Program-made: the position numbers and the translations under genes
Notes under the pieces: model-generated
Told to the model about the DNA's origin: nothing
The model's input: the letters and a program-made list of their open reading frames with translations, nothing else
The model's database searches: none
Shown here: piece by piece, positions 53,371 through 64,000 of the stretch
How the letters are laid out: each line of letters begins with the position of its first letter
How positions within the stretch are numbered: position 1 is the stretch's first letter
DNA from: Dipteris shenzhenensis
Lineage: Eukaryota > Polypodiophyta > Polypodiopsida > Gleicheniales
Assembly (NCBI GenBank): GCA_047967505.1
Contig: CM106541.1
Length of the DNA stretch: 64,000 nt
Strand: one strand, 5' to 3'

Positions 53371-56050
53371 GATGATTCGCAGGGGCGCGAATTATTCTTT
53401 TGGGGGAATATACGTGGTAGCTGAGTCCAGTCTAACTCAGTGCAATTTTTGATTTTTTGTTTTATTTGCGAGTGATTGGTATGTTTTTTGATTGTTTTTG
53501 TGTTGACTGTGTGATTTTATTTTTTGTTTGGGTTATTGTCAATTGGATGTGATATGTTTAGTCCTGATTGTGGTCATTTGGATAAGGGTTCAGTGTCATA
53601 TCTTCCTACCCTTCAGTCAGTTGAGTGGGGATGGTGCCTAAGGGACGATGAGTCAGTCCATGGTATCAGATGATTGTGAGGATACTGTAAGGATTGAGTG
53701 GATGGACCACTAGTTACTTGACATCATTCCGACCATGCCGACATCTAGCATTTGATGGGTGACCCTAGATGGTTTTATTTGCATTTTGTTTGTGCATTAC
53801 ACTTGCGTGGCAGCTACTAGGACATCCCTGGATGGGAGAGACATGGTGGGCCTAGGCCTGGTCCATGTTAGACCTATCCCCTAGCAGTCACATTTGCCTG
53901 TGCACTCACACTTTTCACATGCACTTTTTTATTTTATTTTTTTATGTCATTCCGAACTGGAGATGTTATTGTTAGGTCCCATCTCCCCTGAATGAGATAG
54001 TGAGCCATGGGTGTGAGGTTATGGGTGTTTCATCCTGCTAGCTAAGTGATGGTAGGGGTGGGCCGAGACATTGAGCATCCTGAATCCTATGTAACCGAGT
54101 GTGGTAAGTTGAGTGGAGTGACTTGGTATCGACACCGACATCGACTACCCTCTCTGTGTTTACATATGCACTCACTGTCCTATCTTGCATTAGACACTGT
54201 TGCTTGTGATTGCATTGCATATTCCTATGTGCCAGCATTCTCTTTGCATTGTGCACAACATGATTGGGATGGTTGTTATCATTTGACTGGGCATTACATT
54301 ATCATTTGTTCAGAGGGATTTGCATGTGGTATGTTAGGATGCATGTGGGTTTTTTGCCTTATTATCTTGCAGCAGGTGTTGGTGCTTTGAGCACATTGAT
54401 GATGTACCGAGCACATGGCGGTACTGGCTATTTCATGTCCTATGCTTGGACTGTATTATTTGAGGATGGTATTAGGCATTGTGGTCAATGGCAGGGCCAT
54501 TGATGTCAGGCACCATTGGATCTTGTTGATGCATATCTTGATCATTTTGGTGCTGGATGTTTACGCCATTTGTGGACTTGTTGTTATGATGGTGATGATT
54601 AAAGTGGTGTATGCCAGCAGGGCATGGATATGTGCTTCATGGTTGATGCCTTGCAGGATGTCTATTGGCTGTTATGCAGCATCATTTATTTTTATGTCAG
54701 TGGTTTGCATTAGGCCTTACTGTCTATGCATTGATGGGATGATTGATAACATTGATATCTTGTGACTTCCAGATGCTTTACATGTGATGGTGTGCATGCT
54801 ATTTGTGCATGACGGACAATATGTTGCAGTGATTTGTGTTATGCCATGGATCAGTGGACATGTTTGGATGCTATTGATGCCATGATTGGATAGTGCATCT
54901 CTTTGCCACAATGGCATGTTGATGGATAGTCATTCTTCATTGATTTGGATGATTTTCAGAATGGTTGTTTCATATTCTAGATGGATGGATGATTGGTCTT
55001 CCATGCATGTCGGATGACTCTTTTAGGAGTGTTTTGATGCTTTGATGTGTTGATATTATGGAATGGTATTATATGTAGATGTTGTGATGGTCAGTAGCCA
55101 TTGGATTATGGTATGGGCTATGTTTTTTACAATGGTTTTGCAGAGAGACAGATGCTATATAGTGGCATTGATGAGGTGTGTTGGTGAGACCCTCAGCATG
55201 GATATGTTTGTGATGCATCATTTGGTCTACATAGTCTTCCTGATGCATGGATTTCAGTGGAGGTATTTACCTATGCGGTAGATGTTAGTGTATTTATGTG
55301 ATGCCATCCAATTGGATACATGGATCTCGGATAACATCATGTTTTTATGGTGGATAAGAGCCATGTTAGTGGCTCATATTTGGCAAGTGCTATGCTTTAG
55401 TATGCATGAGGAGGTCAGTGATATTGTCAATGACATTGTACTTATGACAGTGGTCACATATCATTCATGGTGATGCTGATGTATTGATGCTATCAGATGG
55501 CACATACATTTATTTTTTACTTTTTTATTTAGTACCGTGTGCCTATGATTGGTGTCAGTGGATCAAGATGGGCATGATGGTGTCTACCGTGGAGTCTTGC
55601 ATTTATTTTATTTGATTTGACATGACAAGTTGATTCCAATCATGGGGCTTTTATTTGGTGTGCACTTTTCCTTTATACTGCACCCAAATCCGAGTTAACG
55701 GTGCCGAGATTTTTATGGATTTGTACAGGCATTCGATGCAGTTATTTTTAGCTAATGTCATGGTTTTGGGCACCATGTCAGAGCTGATGTGGAGATAATT
55801 GGTACGATGTACGATGGTATGCAAGCTATATTTTTATTTTTTACGGCATCTCGATCCGAGTCCGTATGGGGCAGTTATGATTGGATTTGTGTTGCATGGG
55901 GCATGCCGTTGCGTTGCATCGGGGTGCCGAAATATTTGTTGCATCCGCAGTTGACGAGATTGTGGGTACTCACGATAGTGCGGTAATCGTGACTGAGCGA
56001 GTGGTAACACATGCATGCGGTATGGTGTAGATTGTGGGTGCCGAGATGAC
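53371..56050. other. Long GT-skewed non-coding tract
   Basis: From TGTGATGATTCGCAGG at 53371, where gypsy pol stops abruptly, to about 56050, the plus strand is rich in T and G (TGATG, GGATG, TGCAT words) and stop-laden. Open frames exist only by skew. The sharp left edge suggests an inserted element, perhaps a long LTR, but no second copy is in the window. Confidence 0.45.
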
Positions 56051-56089
56051 TACAAGATGCATGCTAGGGAGTGGGATTTGGGGGTTGAT

Positions 56090-56950
56090 TAGGAGGGGAT
56101 TATCCAGTATCCACCACTCTCCAATCCCTCTCCACCATCCACCATCCACCACCCTCTCTCTCACACCCACACACAGATCCTCCTCGAAGAAAAGACACAG
56201 AAGAAAGCGGATCCTGGGGGGTGCTTGCTGCTGGGGGACTTATCTTCCATCTTCCTCCGCTAGCGCAGCCGCGATCCTCCGCCACTTTTCTTGTTTCCTG
56301 TTTACTTACTCGCGCTCTTCAAATTCCTCCTGTGAGGAGAGTCACTTAGTTGATATTCTCATTTGGTCTTTGTCCGCCCTCCCAGAAATCATCAGCCTCT
56401 GGTCCTTCCTCGCATTCCTCCTGCCTTGCAATCTTCCCTCCTCCTCTTCTCGCCATCGTTGCTCCCCCTAAGCTTCCATCCTCCCCGCCCTACCCTTGCC
56501 CATCCACTCATCGCCCGACTCTCTCCTCCCTCACATTCTAGCTTTTCATCCCTGCTTATCTCTTCCCTCCCATCGCCATCGCTTGCCAGCCCCTCATTTC
56601 CCATGCTTTTCATCATTCTGCTTCTCCCAGGCGTTCGTCGTTAAGCATCACCACCACGACATTCCGTCGAAAGGCACCCCTTCCGCCTGCGCGATCCGTC
56701 CGACGATGGACTGTTGCATAAACAAACCACAAAGCCAAAAAAAAAACGCATTCCTCTCCTTGCACTACTCCTACAAATTGCTGCTTGCCCACGATATTCT
56801 CTTCTTCCCCCCTTCGCTTCGATCTTCCGTCTGTCGCGTGCTCCGTGGACGGAACCATTCCGTCGACTACATCCGGCCGAATTTGTTTCTTGGAGCCAAA
56901 CCTTTGATAGAGATAGCCAATCGAATAGCGACACGTGGAGCTCCATGAAA
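56090..56950. other. C/T-rich, CpG-containing block (leader or promoter-proximal sequence)
   Basis: Starts with CCACTCTCCAATCCCTCTCC-like pyrimidine sequence and repeated CCATCCACC, then a GC-richer stretch with many CG dinucleotides to about 56900. It resembles a plant 5' untranslated leader transcribed to the right. The overlapping frames have no domain, so no CDS is called. Confidence 0.4.
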
Positions 56951-57116
56951 TCGACGTGGCACATAGAACCCTCCAATCAGGTGCTGACACGTGGTTTCTT
57001 CTCAGGCCGACACATGGCAGACTAGCTAGGCACATTCGGTAGTTGACTGTTGACCAGTCAATTGAGACCTTGACCATTTACTGTTGACTTTGACCAATCA
57101 ACTGTTGACTGTTGAC
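56915..57116. promoter_or_regulatory. G-box / W-box / CCAAT cluster
   Basis: GACACGTGG at 56931 and 56987 with a variant GACACATGG near 57009, GACGTGGC at 56954, CCAATC at about 56918, 56975 and 57094, and seven TTGAC cores between 57043 and 57116. CACGTG is bound by bZIP/bHLH factors and TTGAC by WRKY factors. Which transcript it controls is unknown. Confidence 0.5.
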
Positions 57117-57129
57117 CAGCCTCACCTTG

Positions 57130-58070
57130 CAATCAGCCGACAGTTGGCATCCAGTTTTCGGGAGTAACCAAGCTAGTTGGAATTTTGGAATATTCTTTAG
57201 AAAAAACCAATTGGAAATTTGTTTCGGTTCACATGGTTTCATTCATTTGGTTTGCCTTGAACTAAAAATTGGAATTTTTACATTTCAACGCACTGAAACT
57301 TGCCTTTCCGGATGCCGTTTTGAAAAGTACAAAAAAGTACCTTATGTTTATTTTTATGCTGGACGCGCTTGTGATGTTTGTTTCTGATTCCGGAATTTGT
57401 TTAAATCACTTGCTTTGTTAAATTTCCATAATTACGGAAAACGGACCCCTAGATGATTGGATAGGCATACGGTGTCGGAATGAAATGATTCAAAAAGCAA
57501 GTTATATTTATTTTTCATGTTGAAACCCTCGGTAGCATTAAAATTCCAATCGGATGTAGCTGTAGGGAACTTGCTTTGTAAATTGAGCTTGTAAATGATG
57601 ATTTTTGACACGGTACCCTTGTTTTGGGTCATGAATCTATGACCGAATGCCATTTCAATGAACCTAAACTTGGAAACACATCAAAAACATGTTGTATAAC
57701 ATGATACATCAATACTCGGTATGCATTGGTCATTGATTCCATAAAGAAAGAGTGATTTGCAACTCTGTGATGCATGATTTGAATGTACATGTGCATGTCC
57801 TCTGAGTGTTAATGCATGCAAAGAGTCAATCAGCATTTGGAAATTTGGACAATGAGTGTGGGGATGATCATTGGGGCATGCATTCAATTGCATGAAATAG
57901 CACCCACATGTATGATGCACATGAAAAGGGAAATACATCAGTGCACCTTGCCGACTGTGGCATTAAAACCTTTGCATAAACCAACAATATAAAAATTGGA
58001 AAACAATAATGCAACACACCCACAACTTCTCATGAGCCCTTGCAACTGGACTAAGACCTTTGACTAGTGG
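57130..58070. other. AT-rich non-coding sequence
   Basis: Frequent AAATT/GGAATTT words, stops in all frames. No gene seen. Confidence 0.4.
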
Positions 58071-58079
58071 TGTATGCCA

Positions 58080-59000
58080 GAGAGGATCAACCCTTGTGTG
58101 AGTGACGAGAGGTAGGAATACTTGGACCGCAAAGATAAATTGTTAATAAGGCATCAACCTTCACCGTGGGATATACTTTCCCCATCTCAAGAACCCGGAT
58201 GTGTGGTAGGTTAGGTCAGTTGACCTTAGTTATCATCCACAGAAGTCCATCAACATGAAGGAATGTCGAAAGGGTAAATGGAAGGTGGTGATTCCACATC
58301 TCTCACTATGCCGACCAGCTTGGCAATCATGCCATTGTAGTTTTATGACGAGAGTGGTGGTGTCAAATTCCGACCTTCCCCATGCTTTCCAACATTGTCT
58401 CGTAATGATACAAACTCTAGCACCGCCATCAAGGATGGCGGTTGACCTATAATGTTGGTAGGCAATGGGTATGGTTGCATTGGTATCCTCACTCTCATAA
58501 TAATCATCACCAAATTACCACTATCATCCAACTGGCCAACCGATATAAGACTCTTAGTCAACTTGGGTACGTGCCGTACATTCTTTAGAGTAAATGATGA
58601 ACCATTTGCAAACGAGAACTTGCTCCTACTATGTCACATGCATAGTTATTTCCAAGATAAACACAGCCATGCATTCCACTGTCATAAGTGCCGAACCAAT
58701 CCCTATGGGGTGTGACATGAAATGAAGCACTTGAATTTAGGATCCAATCCTAAGAATATCCATCATCAAATGTAATAAGCGCTTTTGCAGGTAGGCATGA
58801 CATGAAAAGTATCTCAATGTCACTACTATTAGTGGTGACTACATTGATTTCCTCAATCTTAGCTTTCTCTTTTCTATCATCATCTCTTGGTCCGTCGTCA
58901 TTCTTCTTTGCATCCTTTTTCTTCTAATTCTGATCTTGTTTCCATGCATAACAGTTCACGCTTGATGTGCCCCTTCTTGCCATAATGATGACTTCGTTGA
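58080..59000 (-). pseudogene. Copia gag zinc knuckle to protease/pre-integrase fragment
   Basis: Minus strand from 59000: HHYGKKGHIKRE knuckle remnant, a Lys/Asp-rich linker (KKDAKKNDDGPRDDD), a protease with WILNSSASFHVTPHRDWFGTYD (D-S-G-A changed to N-S-S-A), CVYLGNNYACDIVG, then in another frame NVRHVPKLTKSLISVGQLDDSGN, the usual copia pre-integrase run. Stops and frame changes are present. The knuckle and linker match the family at 10.5-11.5 kb. Its right end meets the LINE. Confidence 0.8.
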
Positions 59001-59004
59001 TGTA

Positions 59005-61980
59005 TGGAAGATCTTTTAGGGCTGATTGGAGAAAGAAAGTAACAGATGCCAAATATCAAGTGCAATTTCTCACAGAGCTATCACATGTTCAGAATCTAAC
59101 TGCCATGCAACAAGAGAGCTTATTGCATCATCAATCACTGTTACAGGAAAACAAGCAAAGGAAGGTCAACAAGTGGCAAATCCATGCAAGGATGAAACCA
59201 CTCATGGATAAAGGATGTTCATCCAAATCTTTTTTCCAGGGATTACATACTCATAGGCGGAAAAGTTCATGTCTTAGAGTGCGGAAGCTTGATGGCACTT
59301 AGACTCAATCCCTTTGTGAGCTTGATCGTGAATGTCATGATCATTTTCAGAACTTATTTACAGCCCTTCCACTACCTCTCAAACAGTGATAGATGCCAAG
59401 CTAGCTCTCTTGACACATGTTCAGCCAATCATGCAGCGACATGATGCACTTTCTTTGAAGCAATCATTCACTGCAGAAGAATTGCATGATGCATTGCTCC
59501 ATCTTGGCAAAGGGAAAGCCCCTGGATGGGATGGCCTTACAGTGGAATTCTATTTGGATTTTTTGGATGACATCAAAGATATCATGCTTCATATGATTAA
59601 TGCAGCCTGGAACAACAATTACATGCCTAACTCATGGAAGCATGGGATAGTCAACCTTGTTCCAAAGAAAAATCTTTGTGAGCATTTATCTAATTGGAGG
59701 CCCGTTACTCTCATGCCAGTAATATATGCTCATTACTAAAATGCTGGTACATAGAGTGCATAATATCTTGCATGATGGATTGCATCCCCTTCAATATGGA
59801 TTTGTGCCTAGGAGGCAGATATATGACAACATTGCAAATGCCATGACTGCCATTGAGTATGCCAAATACACCGAACAAGATGTTCTCATCCTGTAGGTAG
59901 ACATAGCCAAAGCTTTTGACACAATTCAGTGGGACTTCATTGCACAAACAATGAACAAAATGGGGTTTGGTCCAAAACTAAGGCAAGCTATCCATTGGCT
60001 TTACCAAGACTCCTTAGCACAATCATTTATCTAGGCCTTGGACATTGGGCAGGTCAGTCAGGCAAGGTTTCCCACTCAGTGCACTACTTTATGCCATTGC
60101 CGCTCACCCTCTGCTTCTCTATCTAGATCATCTTAAGTCACCGGGACAATTAAGGGTTTGCAATTGCCACAAGCAGCCAGCTTTGTGGCTCAGGCATATG
60201 CAAATGATTCATTTTTCATGCCTCAGAATACACCGCAAGAGCTGAAAACATTAATGGATGCTTTGTCTCCGCTTGGATTGGCAGTAGGACTACATGTGAA
60301 CTTCCAGAAATCAAAATTAATACCCCTCAAGAGCAATGATTGGCATGCACTACTTTGGCCAGGAGAGATCTTGGATCCTCATGCATTAATCAGACTTCTA
60401 GGATATCCTATTGGCTGGCTGGTTACTCGTAAACGGCAACGTAAATGGATATTAGACAAGTTACATGCAAAATTGCAAAGCCACATAGCCACTTCATGTC
60501 CGTCTTAAGATAGTGCACATATACAATTCTTTTTGCCTCTTCTGCATTGGACAACTCAAGAAATCACAGCCTACATGTCAAGAGCCATGGACATGCTTTA
60601 GAAGAATAAGGCCTCTAAGAAGGCTTTCAGATTATTGAAAATGGAATATATATGTTCCCCTCGAAAAAGTGGAGGATTGAATGTGCTTAACATTCACTAT
60701 CATGCTCTCTCCAGAAAGATGTCACTGCTGCTCACATTTTTTAGGCAGAAACAGCCTTGGACAAAAATGTTCTATTACAAGTGTTAGACTATGCAGACCC
60801 ATGTCTATGGCAAGTGGGAAGTGGATATCTAGGAGTTCTTAATTGGTAAATTCATGGGGAAAATACCACGCTGCCCCTTTACCTCGGCACTCATTCAAGA
60901 TTGGAAAGAAGTACTATCCAATGTCAAATGGGATCCTACCAATCCCACTACCAAATCTCTAAGGGCGGAGAGCATATTTTGGAGTGTTGTTTTTGATCCT
61001 CCACTTGCATGTCAAGAGCCTGTAAGATCATATAATTTGAGGAAAATGGGTATCAGATGCATTGGGGATTTGGTGGATGAGCAGGGACAATTTCTTTCTT
61101 TCCCTCAGATCATGGTCAAATATGATCTTGGCATGCATCATAGGCCTATCTGGAAGAAAATAAAGGGTCTTTTACAGCCATTATTACCCATTCTCCCACT
61201 CTCTCATCATGACAGGTTGGCTGACTGGAAGTTATGTCCCAAAGGGCTGAATATGCGCCCTGTGACTATATGCAAGCTCACTTTTGTATTAACATAGAAG
61301 TTACTATAGCCCATGCCTTGGATACACAATCTTGCAAATCATTTATGGCATATGAAAAAACCTCTCTTGGTGGTCAAAGAACTCGAATGCTCTATGGAAG
61401 GCTAAATTGCCCCTCAAACAAAGATTATTTCTGTGGCGGTGCATTACTTGCACATTGCCTGTTGGAGCTACTTTGGTTAAGAGGAAGATTGCTACAGCTA
61501 CAGCTACATGCCTACGATGTCATGCATTTGCAAAAACAGTCCCACACTTATTACTGTTTTGTCACTCTTCAAGGCTCTTGACTCAAAAGGTATCTAGTTT
61601 TTTGTGCCTTCACTTGCCAAACACCAGGTTTGGGAAACTTTTTTGGCTTTTTGGTAGACGTCTGATTTCATTGAGACCATACTCTCTACTCCTTGACTGG
61701 ATCACATATTGGGCTCTATGAACATTTTGGAATGATCATAATATGGTATACATGCACAAACACTTGAATCAGCCCTATAAATTCTTCAGAGCCGCCCTAT
61801 AAATTCTTCAGAGCCTCCCTATGGCAATCTGTTTATGATGCCTGTAAGGAAGGAGATCTTGACAGATCTTGTCTGGAGATAGTTTACTTGTGTTTTTGAT
61901 TGAGACTCTCTGTCTTTAGGAGTCTCTTTTTGTAACATATTGAACATATAATTCAAGCAATTGGCATTACCAAAAAAAAA
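59005..61980 (+). mobile_element. 5'-truncated LINE with RT and zf-RVT region, poly(A) tail
   Basis: The plus-strand order is that of plant L1-like elements minus the endonuclease: KSFFQGLHTHRR (about 59230), SFTAEELHDALLHLGKGKAPGWDGLTVEFY (59465-59550), NSWKHGIVNLVPKK, LSNWRPVTLMP, DIAKAFDTIQWDFI (about 59900), RQGFPLSALLYAIAAHPLLLYL (60060-60130), the catalytic box as AQAYANDSFF (Y-A-N-D, first Asp lost, about 60190), then a long tail to a zf-RVT segment LPLKQRLFLWRCITCTLPVG...CLRCHAFAKTVPHLLLFC (61405-61570). Many stops break the frame. The element ends in TTACC(A)9 at 61972-61980. A 25-bp tandem duplication (CCTATAAATTCTTCAGAGCC) lies in the 3' untranslated part. Confidence 0.87.

Positions 61981-62022
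<42 letters not shown>
61981..62022. repeat. (TG)n(AG)n compound microsatellite
   Basis: About 12 TG units followed by about 9 AG units, directly after the LINE poly(A). Confidence 0.95.
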
Positions 62023-62023
<1 letters not shown>

Positions 62024-62293
62024 ACAAAAGATGATAGGAGGAACTAAAAGGAGATGCGAGAGAAGTCACACAATTGTATTCTAGAAATTAGTAAAATGAC
62101 TACACTACTGCCTTCTAGGGAGTCAGGTCAAACCAAAATAGATGATGATGAAAACCACTTCCTCATAGGTGCCTTAGGATCCTACCCATCAAAAACAAGT
62201 AAGCTGATGGATAAGAAAGTTGTCTTCATTATCTTAGCACATCAGATTAACAAGAGTACAACTGGCATGATAAGGGAAACAGTTCAAAACTAC
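62023..62293 (-). other. Intron (start) of the asparagine-synthetase-domain gene
   Basis: Follows the GAG|GTAG donor at 62293-62290. No next exon is recognisable before the microsatellite and LINE, so later exons are either beyond them or lost. Confidence 0.45.
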
Positions 62294-63796
62294 CTCAATT
62301 GTATCCTTCTCTCTGCAAGCAGCAACTACATCAGGAAAGGCGCTTCTCAAAACAGACCTCCCACCTTTTGCTGCCTCACCTCTACTGGCAAAGTGTTCAA
62401 CTATCTTTGGATGGAAGAAAGGCTGAAGCACCTGCACACACATTTCAAATAACCAAAAGTGAAATAAGGAAGAGCACATCCCAAACACCAGTAACATTAC
62501 ATCTCACAAAGTGAAGCAGAAAATACCTAATACCAGCTCATCCAGTGGCAGGATTGGGAAAATCACTGCACACCTTTCCAAGGTTGAAGGCTAAAGAAAC
62601 CGTGCACTAACCTTTATCCCTAAGGCTTGTCCCAAAATCAATGCAGATGAGTGAATGGCCTTGGTAATTGGCTGGTGCAAAGTCTGCATATCGATTGATG
62701 ATGTGATTCTTGCACTGCCCCTGGATCTCAAAGAATACATGGTGAATGCATTTGGTCAGGCAAAAACATTGAAGAATGCTTAAACCTTATTAGCAATTTT
62801 TTGGAGAGTCAGAAACTAGAAACTAGACGCCATACCCAGAAAAAAGTTCATCTGTGCCATCCCCTGTCACTACAACATCAAACCCCCGAGACTTTGCTTC
62901 TCTCAAGGCTGCAGCTATTGGTACATTATTCCGTATCTGCATTAGAAACGAGAATAGTTCTATCTTGAAGAGCTCCAACCAAAATTGAGCACTCTAATTC
63001 ATTGTTTGAAAATCATAATTCCAACCAAACAACTGTGTATTTGATACCTGCACAGGATCAAATGTTTTTAGAGTCTCCACAACAAAAGGTAGCTCCCGTG
63101 CCAACAATGCCACCGCACTTTGTCGATCTCTATCACCAATTATAGCATGCTCTATTTCACAGCGCTTGACAACAGCTTCAGCAAAAGTCCTGTCTGTTGC
63201 TGCTGGACCAGTAAGAACCGTGATACCCAGCTTAAAACCCCCAACATGAACTAGAGGAGCTGCTTCAGCAAGAACACTTGAAGCTAGACCTCCACTAAGT
63301 AATATACACTGTGCCGATTGTATATCTGCAAGAGCTGTAAGTACTAAACTCCTAATAGTTTTTGCTTTCCTTGAAATAATCTCAATTTTTGAGTTGTTGG
63401 ATCCTGCATTAGCACAGTTCCCTCTAAAACTTTTATCAGAACTGCAACGTCCTACATTTCTATCCAATGCTGGCAGCTGTTGTCTTTTTGAACCCTTTCC
63501 CCCTTCCGAAATACTGGAGGAGTTTCTCGACATAGTTCTATTGGCCTTTGCAGATAATGGCTTCTCTAAAGAAAGCTTAGAGTCACGATTACCATTAGAA
63601 GATGCAGCAGCTTGCCTCGGTAAGCTTTTCAGCTCGTTACCAACCTCGTAATCTTGTACAGAAGGCACAACAGAATCAAGGTTCTTGCCCACAGACACTG
63701 CACTGGACACAGGTACACTTCGTGACTTGTGAAATGCTCTAGCTTTACTGCTAGAAGGCATGGAGTGGCAAACATTTGCTTTTGCAGCAGCAGATT
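62294..63796 (-). CDS. Asparagine-synthetase-domain protein, partial (exons 63048-63796, 62836-62936, 62612-62726, 62294-62431)
   Basis: Four minus-strand exons with good splice sites and matching phases (CAG|GTATC; TCTGG|GTATGG; AAG|GTTAGTG; ATTGAG|GTAG). Exon 1: a Ser/Lys/Arg-rich linker of about 115 residues, then IRSLVLTALADIQSAQCILLSGGLASSVLAEAA and LPFVVETLKTFDPVQ. Exon 2: IRNNVPIAAALREAKSRG and DVVVTGDGTDELFSG. Exon 3: QPITKAIHSSALILGQALGIK. Exon 4: VLQPFFHPKIVEHF, SVLRSAFPDVVAACREKDTIE. This is the ATP-pyrophosphatase (PP-loop) half of an asparagine-synthetase family protein. The SGGxDS loop reads SGGLAS, so the key aspartate is absent, while GDGTDELF is kept. The glutaminase half should lie upstream; exon 1 starts at an acceptor (CTACAG, 63797-63802). 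Alternative exon 3 start: 62720. Confidence 0.82.
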
Positions 63797-63814
63797 CTGT
63801 AGAAGCCCATATTT

Positions 63815-64000
63815 ACTTGGAAAAGTAGCATTATTTTATTTGGGGGGTTACAACCTCACCTTGCCTATTCAAGAAGGCTCTTTTCTTTGTAATGGACACA
63901 CACTCTTCATTTGCCACCAACCTTCCATTTGTAGCCATGCTCCCTTCCACCTCCTTAGTCCATACACATTTCCTTTGATGCCCTCTCCCACACTTGCCTT
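63815..64000 (+). repeat. Dispersed repeat, copy 2 (LTR-like), running off the window
   Basis: Matches 36385-36570 with minor differences, from CTTGGAAAAGTAGC to GATGCCCTCTCCC. It lies 13 bases upstream (minus sense) of the exon 1 acceptor, i.e. in the intron before it. Confidence 0.88.

Noticed and set aside
54046-54765. Several plus-strand frames of 70-116 codons
   Set aside because: Cys/Met/His/Tyr-rich products of GT-skewed DNA, overlapping in different frames, no domain.
56496-57077. 150-codon frames on both strands
   Set aside because: Open on both strands in CpG-rich sequence; composition-driven, no motif.
62640-62830. Alternative frame through exon 3 reading HHVFFEIQGQCKNHIINRY
   Set aside because: Open, but it does not join exon 4; the frame giving ALGIK-VLQPFFHPKIVEHF does and matches the asparagine-synthetase pattern.

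Overview
This is nuclear DNA from a large, gene-poor, transposon-rich land-plant genome. Supporting signs are GT-AG introns with CTAAC branch points, Ty1/copia and Ty3/gypsy elements primed from initiator tRNA-Met (TGGTATCAGAGC), LINE-type reverse transcriptases, long (CT)n/(GA)n tracts, an NB-LRR receptor with an RPW8-like N-terminus and a MYC-type bHLH relic. A fern (homosporous, Ceratopteris/Adiantum-like) is my best guess; this is inference from style, not proof.

Layout. 1-5.3 kb: a deleted copia element (981-3941) sits inside a decayed minus-strand coding region. 5.3-17 kb: gypsy, copia and LINE fragments, one likely host exon (6409-6696) and a relic of a coiled-coil ORF family (9134-9640). 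17.0-20.2 kb: a gag-only copia element with clear LTRs and target-site duplication (TSD), whose left end lies in a 339-bp tandem duplication. 20.2-25.7 kb: an unidentified minus-strand pseudogene, a LINE ORF1 (DUF4283 type) with a GC-rich leader, and exons of an unidentified gene. 25726-27650: a compact, young LTR element (194-bp LTRs, perfect CAAGA TSD) carrying two unrecognised ORFs. 30.1 kb: a bHLH pseudogene. 30.9-36.1 kb: minus-strand coiled-coil ORFs of a repeated family, headed by a TATA box and an array of imperfect palindromes spaced about 147 bp apart. 38.4-42.5 kb: a gypsy element abutting a 177-bp fragment of the NLR gene.

43.0-47.3 kb holds the main gene, an RPW8-type NB-LRR immune receptor, preceded by 224-bp and 117-bp tandem repeats and an inverted repeat. 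Its LRR half is open, but the front half has one nonsense codon and three frame changes. The nearby fragment differs from it almost only by C-to-T/G-to-A changes in CG and CHG contexts, the mark of methylated decay. 48.5-53.3 kb: an LTR with primer site, a copia integrase and a minus-strand gypsy pol. 53.4-57.1 kb: a GT-skewed non-coding tract, a C/T- and CpG-rich block and a compact G-box/W-box cluster. 58.1-62.0 kb: a copia gag-protease fragment next to a 5'-truncated LINE. 62.3-63.8 kb: four well-supported exons of an asparagine-synthetase-domain gene whose PP-loop aspartate is replaced by alanine.

No operon-like cooperation is expected. The window is mostly transposon archaeology around three or four host genes, of which the NLR and the asparagine-synthetase-like gene are best supported.
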